Positions 1 through 12,008 of a stretch of 64,000 bases of DNA are shown piece after piece (within the stretch, counting starts at the first letter, position 1; every line of letters starts with the position of its first letter). This DNA is from Stropharia rugosoannulata (taxonomy: Eukaryota > Basidiomycota > Agaricomycetes > Agaricales > Strophariaceae), in NCBI GenBank assembly GCA_028532985.1, contig JANCIK010000008.1, positions 248,001 to 312,000 on the forward strand, in the 5' to 3' direction. Position numbers and translations under genes: made by a program. Below the pieces are notes generated by a model that did no database searches, was not told the DNA's origin, and worked only from the letters and a program-made list of their open reading frames with translations.

Positions 1-285
1 ACGTTATTTAACAGGGAACATACACCGCGGTCAAGGTGAGTACAGCCATGAGAGTCTGTCCAGGTGTTGTCTCCAAGTGGGGAAGAGTGTTCACTGACGT
101 CTGAGAGGATTGTTTCGTGCATACATATAAGACTATAGACAGTTCAAAACAAAGGCGAACATACCTTGCAAAGTTACTCGATTGCCGATTATGAAGTTGC
201 CGCCGTAGATCGTTACGTCATTGCAGTGTCCCAGAATGCTATTTGTTTCTGCTGGAAAATGCGTCTGACTGCTTGTACTGCTCAT
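1..285 (-). CDS. Lineage-specific family member (GGNFIIGN family), partial at the window edge
   Basis: The gene starts at the ATG at 283-285 and runs off the left edge. Exon 1 encodes 40 residues ending in NDVTIYGGNFIIGNRVTLQ and closes at a GTATGT donor. An intron of about 65 bp ends in TCTCAG, and exon 2 continues with DNTWTDSHGCTHLDRG. The same first and second exons recur at 8448, 56201 and 59421, so this is a real gene family. The 5' flank, out to about position 400, also matches the flank of the copy at 59421, in inverted orientation. I do not recognise the family. The short G-rich stretch resembles the N-terminal segments seen on many fungal repeat or NACHT-type proteins, but that is only a resemblance. 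Confidence 0.6.
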
Positions 286-492
286 TGATGTGTGTATTTG
301 ACCAGGAGACAATGAATCCTTGATTCTCTGTTTGAGTTTTGGGCGTCCGTGAGGTGGGTTGAAATGACAAGGGCCTTATAATGGTAGGCATTTGATCGAG
401 CTACTAATAGGATACTCCTAACATTGCATGCACCCACCAAAAACGTGTTTTAAGCCGATACTACTATTTATATGCACGATTTGTGCTTGTAA

Positions 493-714
493 CACTGCTG
501 GCGCTCAACTATTTATATCAGCCAAAAAGGTGTTGTCATATACGTCTTGTATTTGTTTCGTTGTTTAAGGCCTGCAAATAGGCTTGAAAATGCCTCGGGG
601 TTACCATGAACGGCAAGCCCGATAGGTATTTCTCTGCCAAAACGGTGTTCAAATAAACATGATGTATTTGACGACCTGTTTTTGGGCACCAAAAATTGGT
701 GGACGCCAGCAGTG
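493..714. mobile_element. CACTA-like MITE (222 bp, 3-bp target-site duplication TAA)
   Basis: The segment begins CACTGCTGGCG and ends with its exact reverse complement (11-bp terminal inverted repeat). It is flanked by TAA at 490-492 and at 715-717. It has no coding capacity. A second element with the same termini and size lies at 38214-38438 and is flanked by a different 3-bp duplication. Termini starting CACT(A/G) with 3-bp duplications are the hallmark of the CACTA superfamily. Assignment to that superfamily is inference because no transposase is present. Confidence 0.75.
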
Positions 715-717
715 TAA

Positions 718-1098
718 GCACGTGGTGATGTGCACAGTGTGGACAATATCTCGATATTGGAGAAACCGGGTTTCCGGCTGTCTGGCTGGTCGGCACGCTC
801 TCGGCCGGGATAGTCCGCCATCAATCACGCCGTAACACGCATCGTGCTACTCGACAGATGCGTCACCCAGCGTCCGACTCACTCCCAGAATCCATCTCTG
901 CTGCCGGTATGTTGGCCAGTCCTGTAAGTTCCTTCTACTTGCATTAAACTATGTGCTTTGCTCACAGCTAGTGTTGCTTCAGTTTCACCCCAATGTACCT
1001 AGGCTAACTACTTCATCCTTGATCCAATAACAATGACCGCTATCCGACCGCTTTCCAACCTATTCAACATTCATTTAACATGTCAGAGTCCGTAAATC
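718..1098. other. Intergenic, nothing recognised
   Basis: This is the upstream region of the gene at 1099. I see no open frame of note, no structural RNA and no clear repeat. Confidence 0.4.
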
Positions 1099-2905
1099 AT
1101 GTACTACCCATCGGACATCGATAGTAGCTCTGAAATGGGTGTACCATGTTCATCTTGTGGCCGCTTCGTTTTGTACAAGCCCTGTGCAAGCAGTCTGAAT
1201 GGAAATCAAGGCCGCCTTGTTGCTGTGGTAAGTTCTGTCTTACAGAAGCACTCCACCCCCTCGGTCTCGGTGCTTAATAGAGTCTTCATAAAAGTGCAAT
1301 GGTCCAAATCTACAGGGCGAGAGTTGCAACACTATGCAGTGGAAGAGAAGTCTATTCTCACCAGGCCCTCTTATCCCGCCTTTGGTCCATTCTCCGTCAA
1401 CCCCATCTACCTTTGCTAGAGCTCAATTTACAACAGAGGCTCCTTTGGGTGCTCCCCGCTGTCTTTTTAGTAGCTGTGGGCAAACCCGACTTGCTGCTGA
1501 CTGTTCCCGATGCTTCTGCCGCAAGCATTGCGTTGCAAGTGGAGGGTGCTCATTGAAGACACATAGTACTGGCCTCCCTGCGTCTGTGTCCATTCTTTCA
1601 ACCTCTCAGCATGTTGTCCCTGGTCTGGTGTTGTCTTCTCAGCAATCATTGGATGACTCCGAGGCACTTCAACACACAAGCCCGACTCAACATTCTCTTG
1701 CAGCCCATGGCAGTCAGTCAGTAATCAACAACCGTGATGGCGAGACCTTAGCGCCAGCATCAGCATCATGGGACTCTTCTGAAACCTATGTTAGCATACC
1801 GCGTCTACATGACTCAGAACTAGACAGCCTCGACACACGTCCGAATCCTCACTACCAATCACATATGCCTGCTATCTTTACGGAGCAGTGGAAACGGGAG
1901 CAGGAACTGGCTGAGGAGCGGCGTAAAACCGAAGCACAGCAGAAAGCGCACGCAGCAAGAGTCAAGAATACCGTAACCGTCTATGCATGGCTAGAGGATC
2001 AGAAAGCCCTGGTCATTCAGGCATTCCAGGATACGGTTGAGTTCACATGGCCCTACTTTTCCTTCTCGTCAACAATTCTTGCAGCTATCTCTCATCTTTT
2101 GTCTTCCGAAACTCGTATTCAAATCTACTGCAAGTCACTATTAGCCTGGGTAAACATTTCTCCTGGGCATATTGTCGACGTCACGGATAGCCATCAGCTT
2201 TTCATCAAGGCTAATCATGTAACCAACTATGTTGACTTCGATCGCCTTATGAACTTAAAGTCTGCGGGTGGTCCCCACCTCCGTTACAACCTTGCAGAAG
2301 AGCGACGTGATCTAAGGCTTTGATACTGACTTGGCCCTTCAGATAGTAGTCTTCGGACCCCATCTCCTTCTCAGCAGCAATTCTATAAGCCCACGCCTGT
2401 GTCAAATCACTTGCAGGACTCTTTTGCAAGTATTTCTGGTGCTGAAGTAACATCTCCGACTTCTGTGACTGAGGATTCGGACTCGGATAACCCCTTTCCT
2501 GTACTGCAACATCAAAGTTTGAAGAGACAGCTCTCCAACGTCTCTCTTGGACAGCCCTCAACGAAACGTCTCCATAGCCTGGATGTTATTAAGCTGACAG
2601 ATGACGATGACTCGGATGTAGTTGCACTGCCCAATTTACCTGCAACAACATCAGTGCAATGGCCGGGCAGTTTCCTTGCTACAGATATCATCAAGTTCTT
2701 TGCTGATTGTGATATGCGCACCAACACTAAGATTGAAGCATTGTTCCGTCAGCACTTTCCTGGTGTTGTTTTTCGTCGCTCAACTGTTAATGAAAATCGG
2801 GCTCGTTGGAAAGCAGCTCCCCAAGAAATCAGAGATAAATTTGTAGCGGTGAAGCATATGGGAGGTGGTAAATGGTGTGTATTTCAACAAATGACTCGTA
2901 AGTAG
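1099..2905 (+). CDS. Uncharacterised cysteine-cluster protein of the type common in Agaricomycete mobile-element-rich regions
   Basis: My model has three exons, 1099-1227, 1316-2267 and 2343-2905, giving 547 residues in one consistent frame. Exon 1 carries CSSCGRFV. Exon 2 carries a Cys/His cluster around residues 90-115 (C-x4-C, then CSRCFCRKHC and GGC-x4-H), followed by a charged helical stretch and a conserved block containing the sequence YAWLEDQK. Exon 3 has a Ser/Asp-rich linker and a C-terminal block with HFPGVVF and WKAAPQEIRDKF. From general knowledge this combination is widespread as hypothetical proteins in Agaricomycetes, often beside KDZ elements. Its function is unknown; the Cys/His cluster suggests zinc and possibly nucleic-acid binding. 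It converges with the CxC5/CxC6 gene 600 bp away. The first intron was chosen because it joins exon 1 to the frame holding the cysteine cluster. Confidence 0.75.
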
Positions 2906-3504
2906 CTTGGCTTTGTTTCTATTATTTTTGGTTATGTTTCTTGTAACTGTATGTCTATGTATCGCTTTGTAAAGAACCTATGTACAACTTGGCCATATAT
3001 TTGGCATATTACCAGATGTTTGTAGCTTTTTAAGAGTCATACAGTTACGGCGGATGATCATCTCATCAAGAAAAAAATTGTACTTATCTACAAGCATCTC
3101 ACGGCATATACTGTATGTAATCAGGTACTCGGTCACACCATGTACTCGGTCAGTACATGATTCAGAGAGTTTCTCAAGCTGGAATGCCTATTTTTTCCCA
3201 AAGTACTCTAGCTAAGCTTTCTTCAGTTTTATGTGTCGAAAGAATCAGGCTATTTACTCTCTTTTTCATGTGTAAAAAGTCTTAAAAAATGTGAGATTCC
3301 TGGAATTCGGCTATTTCCTTAATCCGGCTGACTATAATTAGAAGTGAAGTCAACTTGCGGTAACATGTGATGATTTTTTGCACATAAGTAAGCCAAAATT
3401 GGACTGACCGAGTACGCGATAATGAGCCAATTTCGCCGCTTTTACACTTTTCAATTTTCTTGGTTCCCTCAGGCATATTACAGATTCAAAAAAGCTTTTA
3501 TCTA
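2906..3504. other. Intergenic between convergent genes
   Basis: AT-rich sequence that must hold both 3' ends. I see no coding signal and no repeat. Confidence 0.4.
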
Positions 3505-5662
3505 TTATTGAATTTGTATTCCAGCCTCCTGACAAAGTTTCAAAGCACGTAAACAAGTGCTTACGCGGATATAGAGAAAATAGTTTTACCTGACCAAGTT
3601 CCCGATTACGTACAGTAGAGTGGTAACCACCTAGCCAGACGTTGGTTTGCTCTGCAATTGGGGAATTAAAGTACCATGGCTTGTTTCCTAGCCCTTTTAG
3701 TTCAGGAAAGTTGACCGGATTGCAGTTTGTTTGACAAAATGTGTCAGTGAGCTTGTGCTTGCTTTTAAAATGGAAAACATCCACGGAAAGCCCAACACTC
3801 TTGAATGCAAGATCATCTTTGACTATCTTTGCAAGTTGGCAGTTGTTATCAAAGAATATGTGGTCTGGCATAGTTCCAGGAATGCGAAAAGTGCGCTTGA
3901 TCATTTCCTAGGGAGTAAATCCTAAGTATAATATATTCCAAGCAAAGACAATATGTTACAACTTACGACAACACTGGATACTGCCTCAGCACCATAGAAC
4001 GTCTCTCTTGCTATAATCATCCCACATGGAGCGACAATCAATTGCTCGTTATGTGTGCGCTTCCATCCAAATTGGGCTCGCAGTTTAGGCTTGGAGGCTG
4101 TTGAGGTGTGATGTGCATGTGTTGGTGGTACATGACCTGTTGGAAGCTCAAACTCTTCCGTCTCCTCATCTATATCTGCAATATCAGTTATATCTGCAAC
4201 ATCTGTTCCCATAGAGTCATCGGGATGTGCAACTCGAGCACGAGCAAGTCGTTCCTTGGGTTGGAAGCGTGATTGGCCTCGATCCTGATAGGTTTTCTCA
4301 ATTGCTTGATGATCTAAGTTGTGGCAAGTTTTCTTGTTAGCAGCCACATGCGAAGAACATCCAATGACAGCACATATAAGTGCATTGATCTTGTGGTCCT
4401 CGCAGAATCTATCCCGGTTATTTGACAAAGGTTTATGGCAGTTATGAACTCCGTAGCATGGATGGCCCACGTTAACACCGTCAATAACAACAACAGAGAC
4501 TTTGCATGTGCCTAAAAATATAAATTAGGCTCCAAAACTTTACAATGATATTTTGTAGATGCAACTTACCATCAGTTGAAAAGCGTGTACATTTATTGCA
4601 GTAGTGCCGAAGTTCTGGCTGACTATATAGCCGTATACGCTGATTTCGAGCCTGCATTGCTTCCTTATACCTGTCTTGATCAAGTCCAGTGTGTGGTACA
4701 GAAAGCACCTGGTTCCGATTACATATGTCCTCTAAAAGAGAAAGGATAATAAACCCATTCCATACATGATCAGATTCGAGTGTAAATCCAATTCTCCATT
4801 GGTCCGGTGGTATGGAGCCCTGGGAAAGAGCTGAATTGTATAGCCGAGCACAATTGGTTGCTGATGTCCACGACACAACCATTAATGTTATCCATAGGTT
4901 GATTACTTTTCTTTCAACAAATTGATGCTCTCCAACCTGAATAATATCGGGTATTGAACTGCTTTGATAGTACACACGTTTTCCAGCATGGACATAGAAG
5001 TTGTGATGGTAGTTCACATTGCAACCTAGCAGCATAGGAGTAAACAATCAACATCACAAATTTGACTAAATAGCACTAATGTTATACGCACGCTCACAAT
5101 ACAAATGAACTGACCAGACCGGAAGTGGTCCGTTATCCAGTGTGTACAAGACACATTGTCTTTGCTCTGCTTTTTTAAGTGCCTGGCCTTTATCACCCTG
5201 TTGTTTACAGTCTGGATTGATGCAGTAGTGTTGCGGTGGGTATATGGACCGCGGCACTAGAATACAAGTAAGTTATGCTTGGGAAAAGTAGTAAATAATT
5301 AACATACATATACCATGTGCTTGACCATGTACCAGAAACGCTTTTGAGAATGCATTCAAGCTAATCCCTTCCGGAGAAAATTCAGCTGATGTCCAAATAG
5401 TGTCCTTTAAAATAGACCAGCAATTTTGTGTTGTTTCTATAGATATATTGCATGTGGATGAGAGGAAGCTCAGAACACTACCCGGTAGTAAGGGTGGCGC
5501 AATATCATGGGGATAATGAGCTGGCTGTGGGAGAAGAATATCATTTTTGAGCTGTGCAGCATAAGTGATAAAGCGGAAGATATTGCCAAGTGACAGGGTC
5601 TGAAGTGCTTCAGCATTAGACTTGAGAAGGGAGAAAAGCTTGTCTAGAGTAGGATCGACCAT
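3505..5662 (-). CDS. CxC5/CxC6 cysteine-cluster protein associated with KDZ transposons
   Basis: Six exons: 5662-5314, 5256-5092, 5025-4570, 4511-3967, 3907-3590 and 3528-3505, totalling 618 residues with consistent phases. I chose the ATG at 5662 because the longer reading starts at a TTG. A CxC5-like cluster lies around residues 125-195 (CINPDC, LYCERCNVNYHHNF). A CxC6-like cluster lies around 308-410 (HYCNKCTRF, VGHPCYGVHNCHKPL, then paired C/H residues). The C-terminal part (about 525-600) carries DNNC, DVFHFKSKH and NSPIAEQTN, which look like a divergent KDZ DDE core. Related proteins usually continue with a conserved tail after the WLGGYH motif. Here the last exon adds only seven residues, so the C-terminus may be shortened. 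It probably acts on DNA as a transposon protein or a derivative of one. Confidence 0.8.
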
Positions 5663-6949
5663 GATACACTGCTGTTTCAATGGAGAGCAATGGTCTGGCT
5701 TATATACCTGCTCAGAACCATAATTATTGACTTGGTACTTCGAGTCTGACAGTATTAAAGTATACTAAGTGGCACCACTTTGCATCTTGTGCAAGCTGTA
5801 GTAGCAGCTGTACGGTATATTCATTGTCTCGTACCACTTGTAGGATCATGCGATATACGCTGACTGTTTGCGTGGCCATAGAAGACATCAATTCATTGAG
5901 TTTTTTTGCGGTTTTGTATTGTATGAAAACTATTTTGAGATGTCTGCAACTTAAAAAAAGTGCGCGCACACTTAATCTCGCCGAATTCGGATCAATGGCG
6001 AGTAAACGGCACTGATGACAGATCTACTCCGCTGGCGTGCAATGTCCCACGGGTCTATTGAGACAGGGACTGCATGTAGGCTTTCAATAGTACATTGAGT
6101 ACCCCTTCAATTTGATTTTAAAGTAATGGTGATTTATTTTTTCTGGGGTAGAAGCCAAGTTAATCGAGGGTATTAGGCCTCCGGGTCCGGGTACAGACCC
6201 TAGTACAGATGGTGCTTGTATCTAATGACAGTATTAAGTACTCCTCTGTCTATTCCTGTGTACTTGTAAAATATTTGCTCACAGATGACTGGCATGTTAG
6301 AGCACCCCGGCTAAGTGGATCTCTTGGAAGAGTCAATGCACCTGCACTTCATGCAAATCCGTGGGAACATGTGAACATCTGTGTAATTGTGTTCATATCT
6401 CCGCAGTGAGGAACCAATATTATATATAAATTGAATAGTAGGTACTTTAGACGTCTGGCTAACTAATAGTGGGGTCTGATAGAGGACCCCTGCACTGTGG
6501 ACATGTAGGAGAACACTTGACGCAGGTTCACTAAGTACAAATCCGTGGGTACATGCTAAGTAGGCGGAGTTGATGCAGTGGGCTTGCAATTGATCCGATC
6601 TCGGCCAAATGCCGTGAGGCCCGTGACACGGCACCCTACGGCATCAACAATATGCGTTGCGGGCTTAATGCTTTCGTTTAAAATGCGGCATGCGTACATT
6701 GACTTTTGATAATAATGTGCGCTTATTTCAATTGTGCGGACCATTTATTAAGTCATGCGCACCAAAATCTTAACAATGCGCACAGTTTTTAATTGTGCGG
6801 ACCGTTTTAACAAGCGCATTGTGTAATTTATTGCGGATGTTGAAGTTAATGAAATGCAGCATAATTTGATTTGTAATGCGCCTTAGGCACGTTTTTTTAA
6901 AATGTGATAATAAATGTGCAAACGGACGCCCATACTAGTACGATCTCTA
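5663..6949. other. Intergenic, low coding potential
   Basis: No supported gene. Around 6690-6870 the sequence repeatedly uses TGCGCA and TGTGCGGACC-type words in both orientations, giving short imperfect palindromes. The segment from about 6950 onward belongs to the duplicated fragment annotated next. Confidence 0.35.
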
Positions 6950-7525
6950 GCTGACTATGTTGATCACTTATGTATAAATACCATCAAACTAAATATTTAT
7001 ATGCATGCGAATTGTCCTCTTCCTTTGGAAATACATCAACGTCTACTGGTAGATAACCAGCGAGACCCCAGTGAGAAATCTATGCGGATAAATGTTGGAA
7101 AACTATAATCCATGGTTCACGACGAAATTATTACTGGTACTTTCAACTTTTAATGGTCAGGCTGAGCTTGCGAAGGATTTTCTGTTGTCTTGAGTACGGC
7201 GTCACGTAGAAACCTGCAGCTGGCGGGACAGCTAGATGTACGGCTCTTTCCCTGTGTCTTGACGACTCTTTGCGGTGTTTTGGGCAATTCCTCGAACGGA
7301 AATAAAGCCGAGATTCTCCGCATGATGTACACCCGTGAGCGTTGGAAATGATACTTCCCACGTCAGTGGTGTGCCCAGAGGGCGCCAGATGCTGTGCTGA
7401 GTCTGTTATATTCTTCGCATCCAACGCCGTGGGTTCGGAGAGATGGCCGCATTGCAATTTGGAGCACGGCATAGAATGGCGTGCGCAGTTATCTTTGTCC
7501 GTGCAGCTTGAGCAGCTCTGAATCT
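6950..7525 (-). pseudogene. Fragment of the GGNFIIGN family (3' exon plus 3' flank)
   Basis: On the minus strand, 7472-7143 encodes a protein close to the 3' half of the copy at 56201-57059 (shared HRKESSRHRERAVH and YSRQQKILRKLS). Homology with that copy includes about 200 bp of downstream flank (6950-7140 here, 57060-57260 there). It stops at 7525, just past the CAG that begins the homologous 3' segment, and no upstream exon is present. The tail is shortened. This is a 5'-truncated duplicate rather than a working gene. Confidence 0.65.
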
Positions 7526-7544
7526 AAATTACTATCAGATTTAG

Positions 7545-7698
7545 TGTCCTGGACAGTGATATTAAGGATATCATAGCGTCCTGGACAGTGATACTTAGGA
7601 TATCAGAGACTCCTGGACAGCGATACTAAGAATATCAGAGTGCCATGGACCGTGATATTAAGAATATCATAGCGCCCTGGACAGTAATACTAAGGATG
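7545..7698. repeat. Tandem repeat, five units of 32-33 bp
   Basis: Units begin at about 7545, 7578, 7610, 7642 and 7674. Each has the form CCTGGACAGTGATACTAAGG followed by ATATCA and a short tail, with a few substitutions between units. The array abuts the breakpoint of the truncated family copy. Confidence 0.85.
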
Positions 7699-8447
7699 CT
7701 GCTTGATGCAGATGGGGCACATGTCTAATGCGATGGGGCGCACATTATCATGTCGTTATATCACTTGGGTCGCACTTGGGTCTCACGGTAAATTATAGCA
7801 TCCACCTATCTATACTTCATATGCAATACAAGTCAAGATGTTTTCCACTTTTCATACCTTAAAATATCGAATCAAGCACACAGCTCGTGATGTTGTCCCA
7901 GACACGCGCCAAGCAGTTACGTCGTCGCTGCATAGTGCGCAATCTCATAATCCAGGTGATGGTATGCTAGTCTTATCTCTGTCTTACTACACCATTTGCT
8001 CATTTGCCTGACTGAGTGGATCCAGGAGATTGTGGCATAGGCGCAACAGGATCACTGGAAGGACATTTATTATCTTGCATTCTTAAACTAATGCAGCCTA
8101 CAATTTCAGCACATCTACATAGGGTGACCGCCATAGAGTGCGAGCAAACCCACTCAAATGATGTACTTTGCAGCAAGGCCCTTGTCAGGCCTTGAGCAGA
8201 ACGCAGCAATATATACAAATAAGCACCGGCCCGCAACGGCAGCTTGTACCGAACGGATTTCGGTTCATAGAGCGGCCGGTCACTGGTATACCCAAAACAA
8301 AAATGACGCACAGCCTTGGTTTATTTTTGGCAGTCAAGTATTATAAGAGCCTGGCAAAATGCCTACCACTATCAAGCACCATCCTTGTCATTTCAACCCG
8401 AACAGAAAATTAAGTAGTCGAAGTTCTCTGGTCACATACACACATCA
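7699..8447. other. Intergenic with conserved upstream segment of the next gene
   Basis: Mostly unremarkable. The last 110 bp or so (8341-8447) resemble the sequence upstream of the family copy at 59421 and the inverted flank at 286-400. They may hold the family's core promoter. Confidence 0.4.
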
Positions 8448-9360
8448 ATGAACAGTACAAGCAAGCAGACGCATCATCCAGGGAAAACAAATGGCATTCT
8501 GGGACACTGCAATGACGTAACGATCTACGGCGGCAACTTCATAATCGGCAATCGAGTAACTTTGCAAGGTATGTTCGCCTGTATTTTTTGAACTGTCTAT
8601 AGTCTTATATGTATGCATGAAACAATCCTCTAAAGACGTCAGTGAACGCTCTCCCCCACTTGGAGACAACACCTGGACAGACTCTCATGGCTGTACTCAC
8701 CTTGACCGCGATGTATGTTCCCTGTTAAATAACATGAATATGCTACTTATACCATCACTAATGTCTAGTGTAAGAGTTGCGCGCAATCTGTGCACTCTGT
8801 GGCATCACCGTCACTCAATAGGTGCTGCAATATGGCTGCGGGGAATACTTCTTTCCATCAGGCACGTATGCACAACTACACGCACTCAGCGCAAGTTCTC
8901 ATTCATGAATCTGACATTCATTTATACGCAGAGCTGCTCAAAATACACGGCAAATAACAACCAGGTATCCTGTTGTCTCTCGCGTTCCGGATTTGGATGT
9001 GGAAATACTTCCGAACGCACGGAGGAGGATCGAAAAGACCTGCCACATTTACCAGACCACCTCATCACTGATTCTGTGGAACGTATCAGCAATTCCAGCA
9101 TGCCCAAAACAACGCACGTCGAGGGTCTAGCTGATGATCAAGCATGTGTAACATGTGGAAGATCTCCTCTTACCAGACCTCGGCTTCATTGCCGTTCGAA
9201 ACATCGACCGAAACATCGTGAAAGATCTTCAAGACATACGGAGAGAGTCGTCTATCCAGACCTTGCGCCGGTCGTGGGCTTCTACGCGATGCCACACTCA
9301 AGACAGAAGAAGATCCTTCCCATGCTCGGCCTGACCAGTAAAGGCCGCGAGCACCGATAA
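8448..9360 (+). CDS. Lineage-specific GGNFIIGN family protein, full-length copy
   Basis: Exon 1 (8448-8568) encodes 40 residues ending in NDVTIYGGNFIIGNRVTLQ. The intron is 8569-8635. From 8636 the sequence DVSERSPPLGDN is open without a stop to the TAA at 9360. Internal introns are likely, because the copy at 59421 has a stop in the equivalent stretch and all copies keep a GTATGT-like donor and ACTAAAT branch point there. The C-terminal 60 residues are the best conserved between copies (RPRLHCRSKHRPKHRERSSR, then VVGFYAMPHSRQKKIL). They are strongly basic and could bind nucleic acid. I do not recognise a known domain, and the internal exon structure is unresolved. Confidence 0.6.
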
Positions 9361-10199
9361 AAGAATGTTCGTGCATGGTATGTTCTTCACGATCACGCAG
9401 TTACATTGCGATGCTGAAATGCTACAATCCCAGGTGGTCCTAATATATCCTATCTTCGCTTAGATAATGTATCTGGATTCTGGGTGCAAACCATGATCTC
9501 TAAGGGAGTATTATTATCCCCAAAGGTACGATAATTCGAAGTCTTTATAGTGTATAACAAGCTAATTTAGTTTAATAAGTAGTTCTGTAACACATGTAGT
9601 GCTACATGTGCGTTTTGAATCTTGCCATGGTGCTAATGTGACAGGAAAGAGGCGTGGTATGTATTCACACAGATTATTACCAACTGTTGATTATGCAGAG
9701 TGTGGTGTACTCTGAGGTCTGAATTAACAATGTATCGTAGAGTATTGTATCTTTATTTTATATCTATTTTATTGAGCTGGTATCAATGATTAAATGTTGC
9801 TGTTCAGCTGAAATACGGTGTCTTCTCATAGGATTCATCACCCTCAATTTAATATTTGGTATATGTCCATACTGTCAAGGACAACTTAATGCGCCCTGCA
9901 TGGCAGTGTATCCACACCCTGCATCTCTCGTAACTTACACCCCGCAAGGCATATGCATACTTAGATCAACCAAATATCGGAGTTTAAGATAATGCTACAG
10001 TAAAATACAACGGTAATGACTGAGTTCAACCAGGGGCGGAACATGTACTGTATCATTTTCACACTACTCGCATTGTTAATCATTGCGTATAGGCTGTCCC
10101 TCTTCCGATTCCTAGATAGATGTACGGTACAGAAGCCTTATATACGTCATATTCAGGTCCGGGAAGACGGTGATTTTCATTGTGAGCAATGTTCGCTTG
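9361..10199. other. Intergenic, nothing recognised
   Basis: AT-rich sequence without a supported gene, RNA or clear repeat. Confidence 0.35.
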
Positions 10200-11420
10200 C
10201 CACACTTTACAGACGCAGAGCACCGCATACGGGCTGTGATAATTATAGCGCGATACCCCACTGTAAACACTAAGTCCTGCATTTACAGGCCCAGTTCACC
10301 GCAAAGTAACTGATGAATGATGCTCCATATTACAGTTACTACTCACAGTAGTAGATGCGGTTAAGCACTGACTTCGCGCACTGCCGTCACCATATAGACC
10401 AGACTCGCCTTCATTATACTCGACGCCAAACCTCCGGGCGGTTGAAAATGCCGCAGCTGCAGCCTCAGGTATGAGATGAGTTAAAGATACGGATAATGCG
10501 TACCACATGCGTGATCTGGTTTTTTGGGGTTATAAGTGTCTGTAAAGGAGACATTTGATAACAGATCTGCCTGCCGTTACATTTAACTGTAAGCCTCCCA
10601 GGATTTGCGGATCAGACTCACTGCAGTGGAGCAGTGCTAATAACAGGAGGTGCGCGCTTTATGAAGTTTACAGGCAATGCATACCGCATACACGATCCGA
10701 TCTCTATGCGCGTCCGGCTGCTGTCACATCTCACTGTAAGCGAGTCTCCCAGGATTTACAGACCATGCTCACTGCAAAGAAAAGACATACAGCCCCACCA
10801 ATTCGGGAGAAATACCCTGAAATGACTTCGCGGCATCTAGCCACTACGAGGGTTGTCTTAATTATATACATATTTACTCCAAAGACTCCATAAGACGACG
10901 TCTACGCGGCGCATTCTTAATATCAGGAGGGGCGCTCTGTGCGAAGTCTACAGGTCATGCGTACCGCATACGTGATCCGATCTCTATGCGGTCGTCAGCT
11001 TCTGTAAAAGACAGATTTGATAATGGATCTGGCTGCTGTTACACTTCACGGTAGGCGAGCCTCCCAGAATTTACAGATCGAGCATACTGCAAACTAAAGG
11101 TTGACTGAAGGACACACAATCCCTCCACTGTGTACCGCAAGATCTTCCAGCAGAAAATTTGTTATGTGCTGCAGTCGTAATCTGAGGCGGTTTTAGTTGT
11201 GCAAGTTCTACACACACTACGCAGCGCATACGAGAACATATGTGGTCTGTATAACTGCAGAAGAGACAATTGATATCACATCCGCCTGCAGTTACAGGTC
11301 ACTATAACCGCACAACCCATTATTTACATACTGTGCTTACTGCAAATGAAAGGACATACGGCCCGACTCATCTTTAGATACAGCTTACAGCAAACGGTGG
11401 GTCTCAAAATCTATTTTTGG
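10200..11420. repeat. Degenerate dispersed/tandem repeat array
   Basis: Related segments recur in the same orientation. CTCCCAGGATTTACAGATC-like words occur near 10593, 10746, 11059 and, more diverged, 11308. CATACGTGATCCGATCTCTATGCG-type words occur near 10686 and 10967. Spacing varies (about 150-310 bp), so this is an old, decayed array rather than a clean satellite. Confidence 0.55.
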
Positions 11421-11588
11421 TCACCCCTTTCCGAATCAATTCCCACATCTAGTTAATGCGTAGCCATCGCCTGATTGGTATGTCACCATGCGAAAAAACT
11501 TAGTCATACTCCCACGGCCTTCCCTCCGGGAGCTCTCAACACCGTCTATCAGCGCTTGTTAGTGTCAATATTAGAAAATGGAATATTT

Positions 11589-12008
11589 CTACCTTCCTGT
11601 AGAATCTCTGAGAAAATGCCATGTGACATTTGGATCCATATAACCAATGTAGAATAATAATTGTGGCATATCCGTACATTTGTGCATACGCGTGAGGACG
11701 AAGAGAGGTCTGTCCAAGGTTCGTGAAGTGTACACATATACACTGCCAGGAATATGTGCAGGCCCTTTGGATGCATAGTTCAGATGAAGTACTTGCGGTA
11801 TTCGAGGTCGAGGAAGATTCTGGGGGCCGGGATCGTCGAGGTCAATGCAGAAGTCGGGGGCCGGGGCAGTGGTGGAAGTCGGAAGCATCGTTGTCGGATG
11901 CCGGATAGACAATAGGGGAGATCCAAATGTGGGTCTCGCTGTCGGGGGACGATAGAGGGCCCGCAGTGGAGGCCTAGGTGATGGAGTCGGGGGAGGGGTG
12001 GTGGACAT
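11589..12008 (-). CDS. Possible hypothetical protein, Pro-rich N-terminus
   Basis: A 139-residue frame starts at an ATG at 12008. Its first 75 residues are Pro/Thr/Arg-rich. The rest (around FCIDLDDPGPQ and GSVYVYTSRTLDRPL) has ordinary composition. No splice sites, homologue or domain can be assigned. It could be one exon of a decayed gene or a chance frame in GC-richer sequence. Confidence 0.25.
   Translation of the reverse strand: MSTTPPPTPSPRPPLRALYRPPTARPTFGSPLLSIRHPTTMLPTSTTAPAPDFCIDLDDPGPQNLPRPRIPQVLHLNYASKGPAHIPGSVYVYTSRTLDRPLFVLTRMHKCTDMPQLLFYIGYMDPNVTWHFLRDSTGR

Noticed and set aside
3731..3925. Plus-strand frame of 64 codons
   Set aside because: Antisense of a conserved exon of the CxC5/CxC6 gene.
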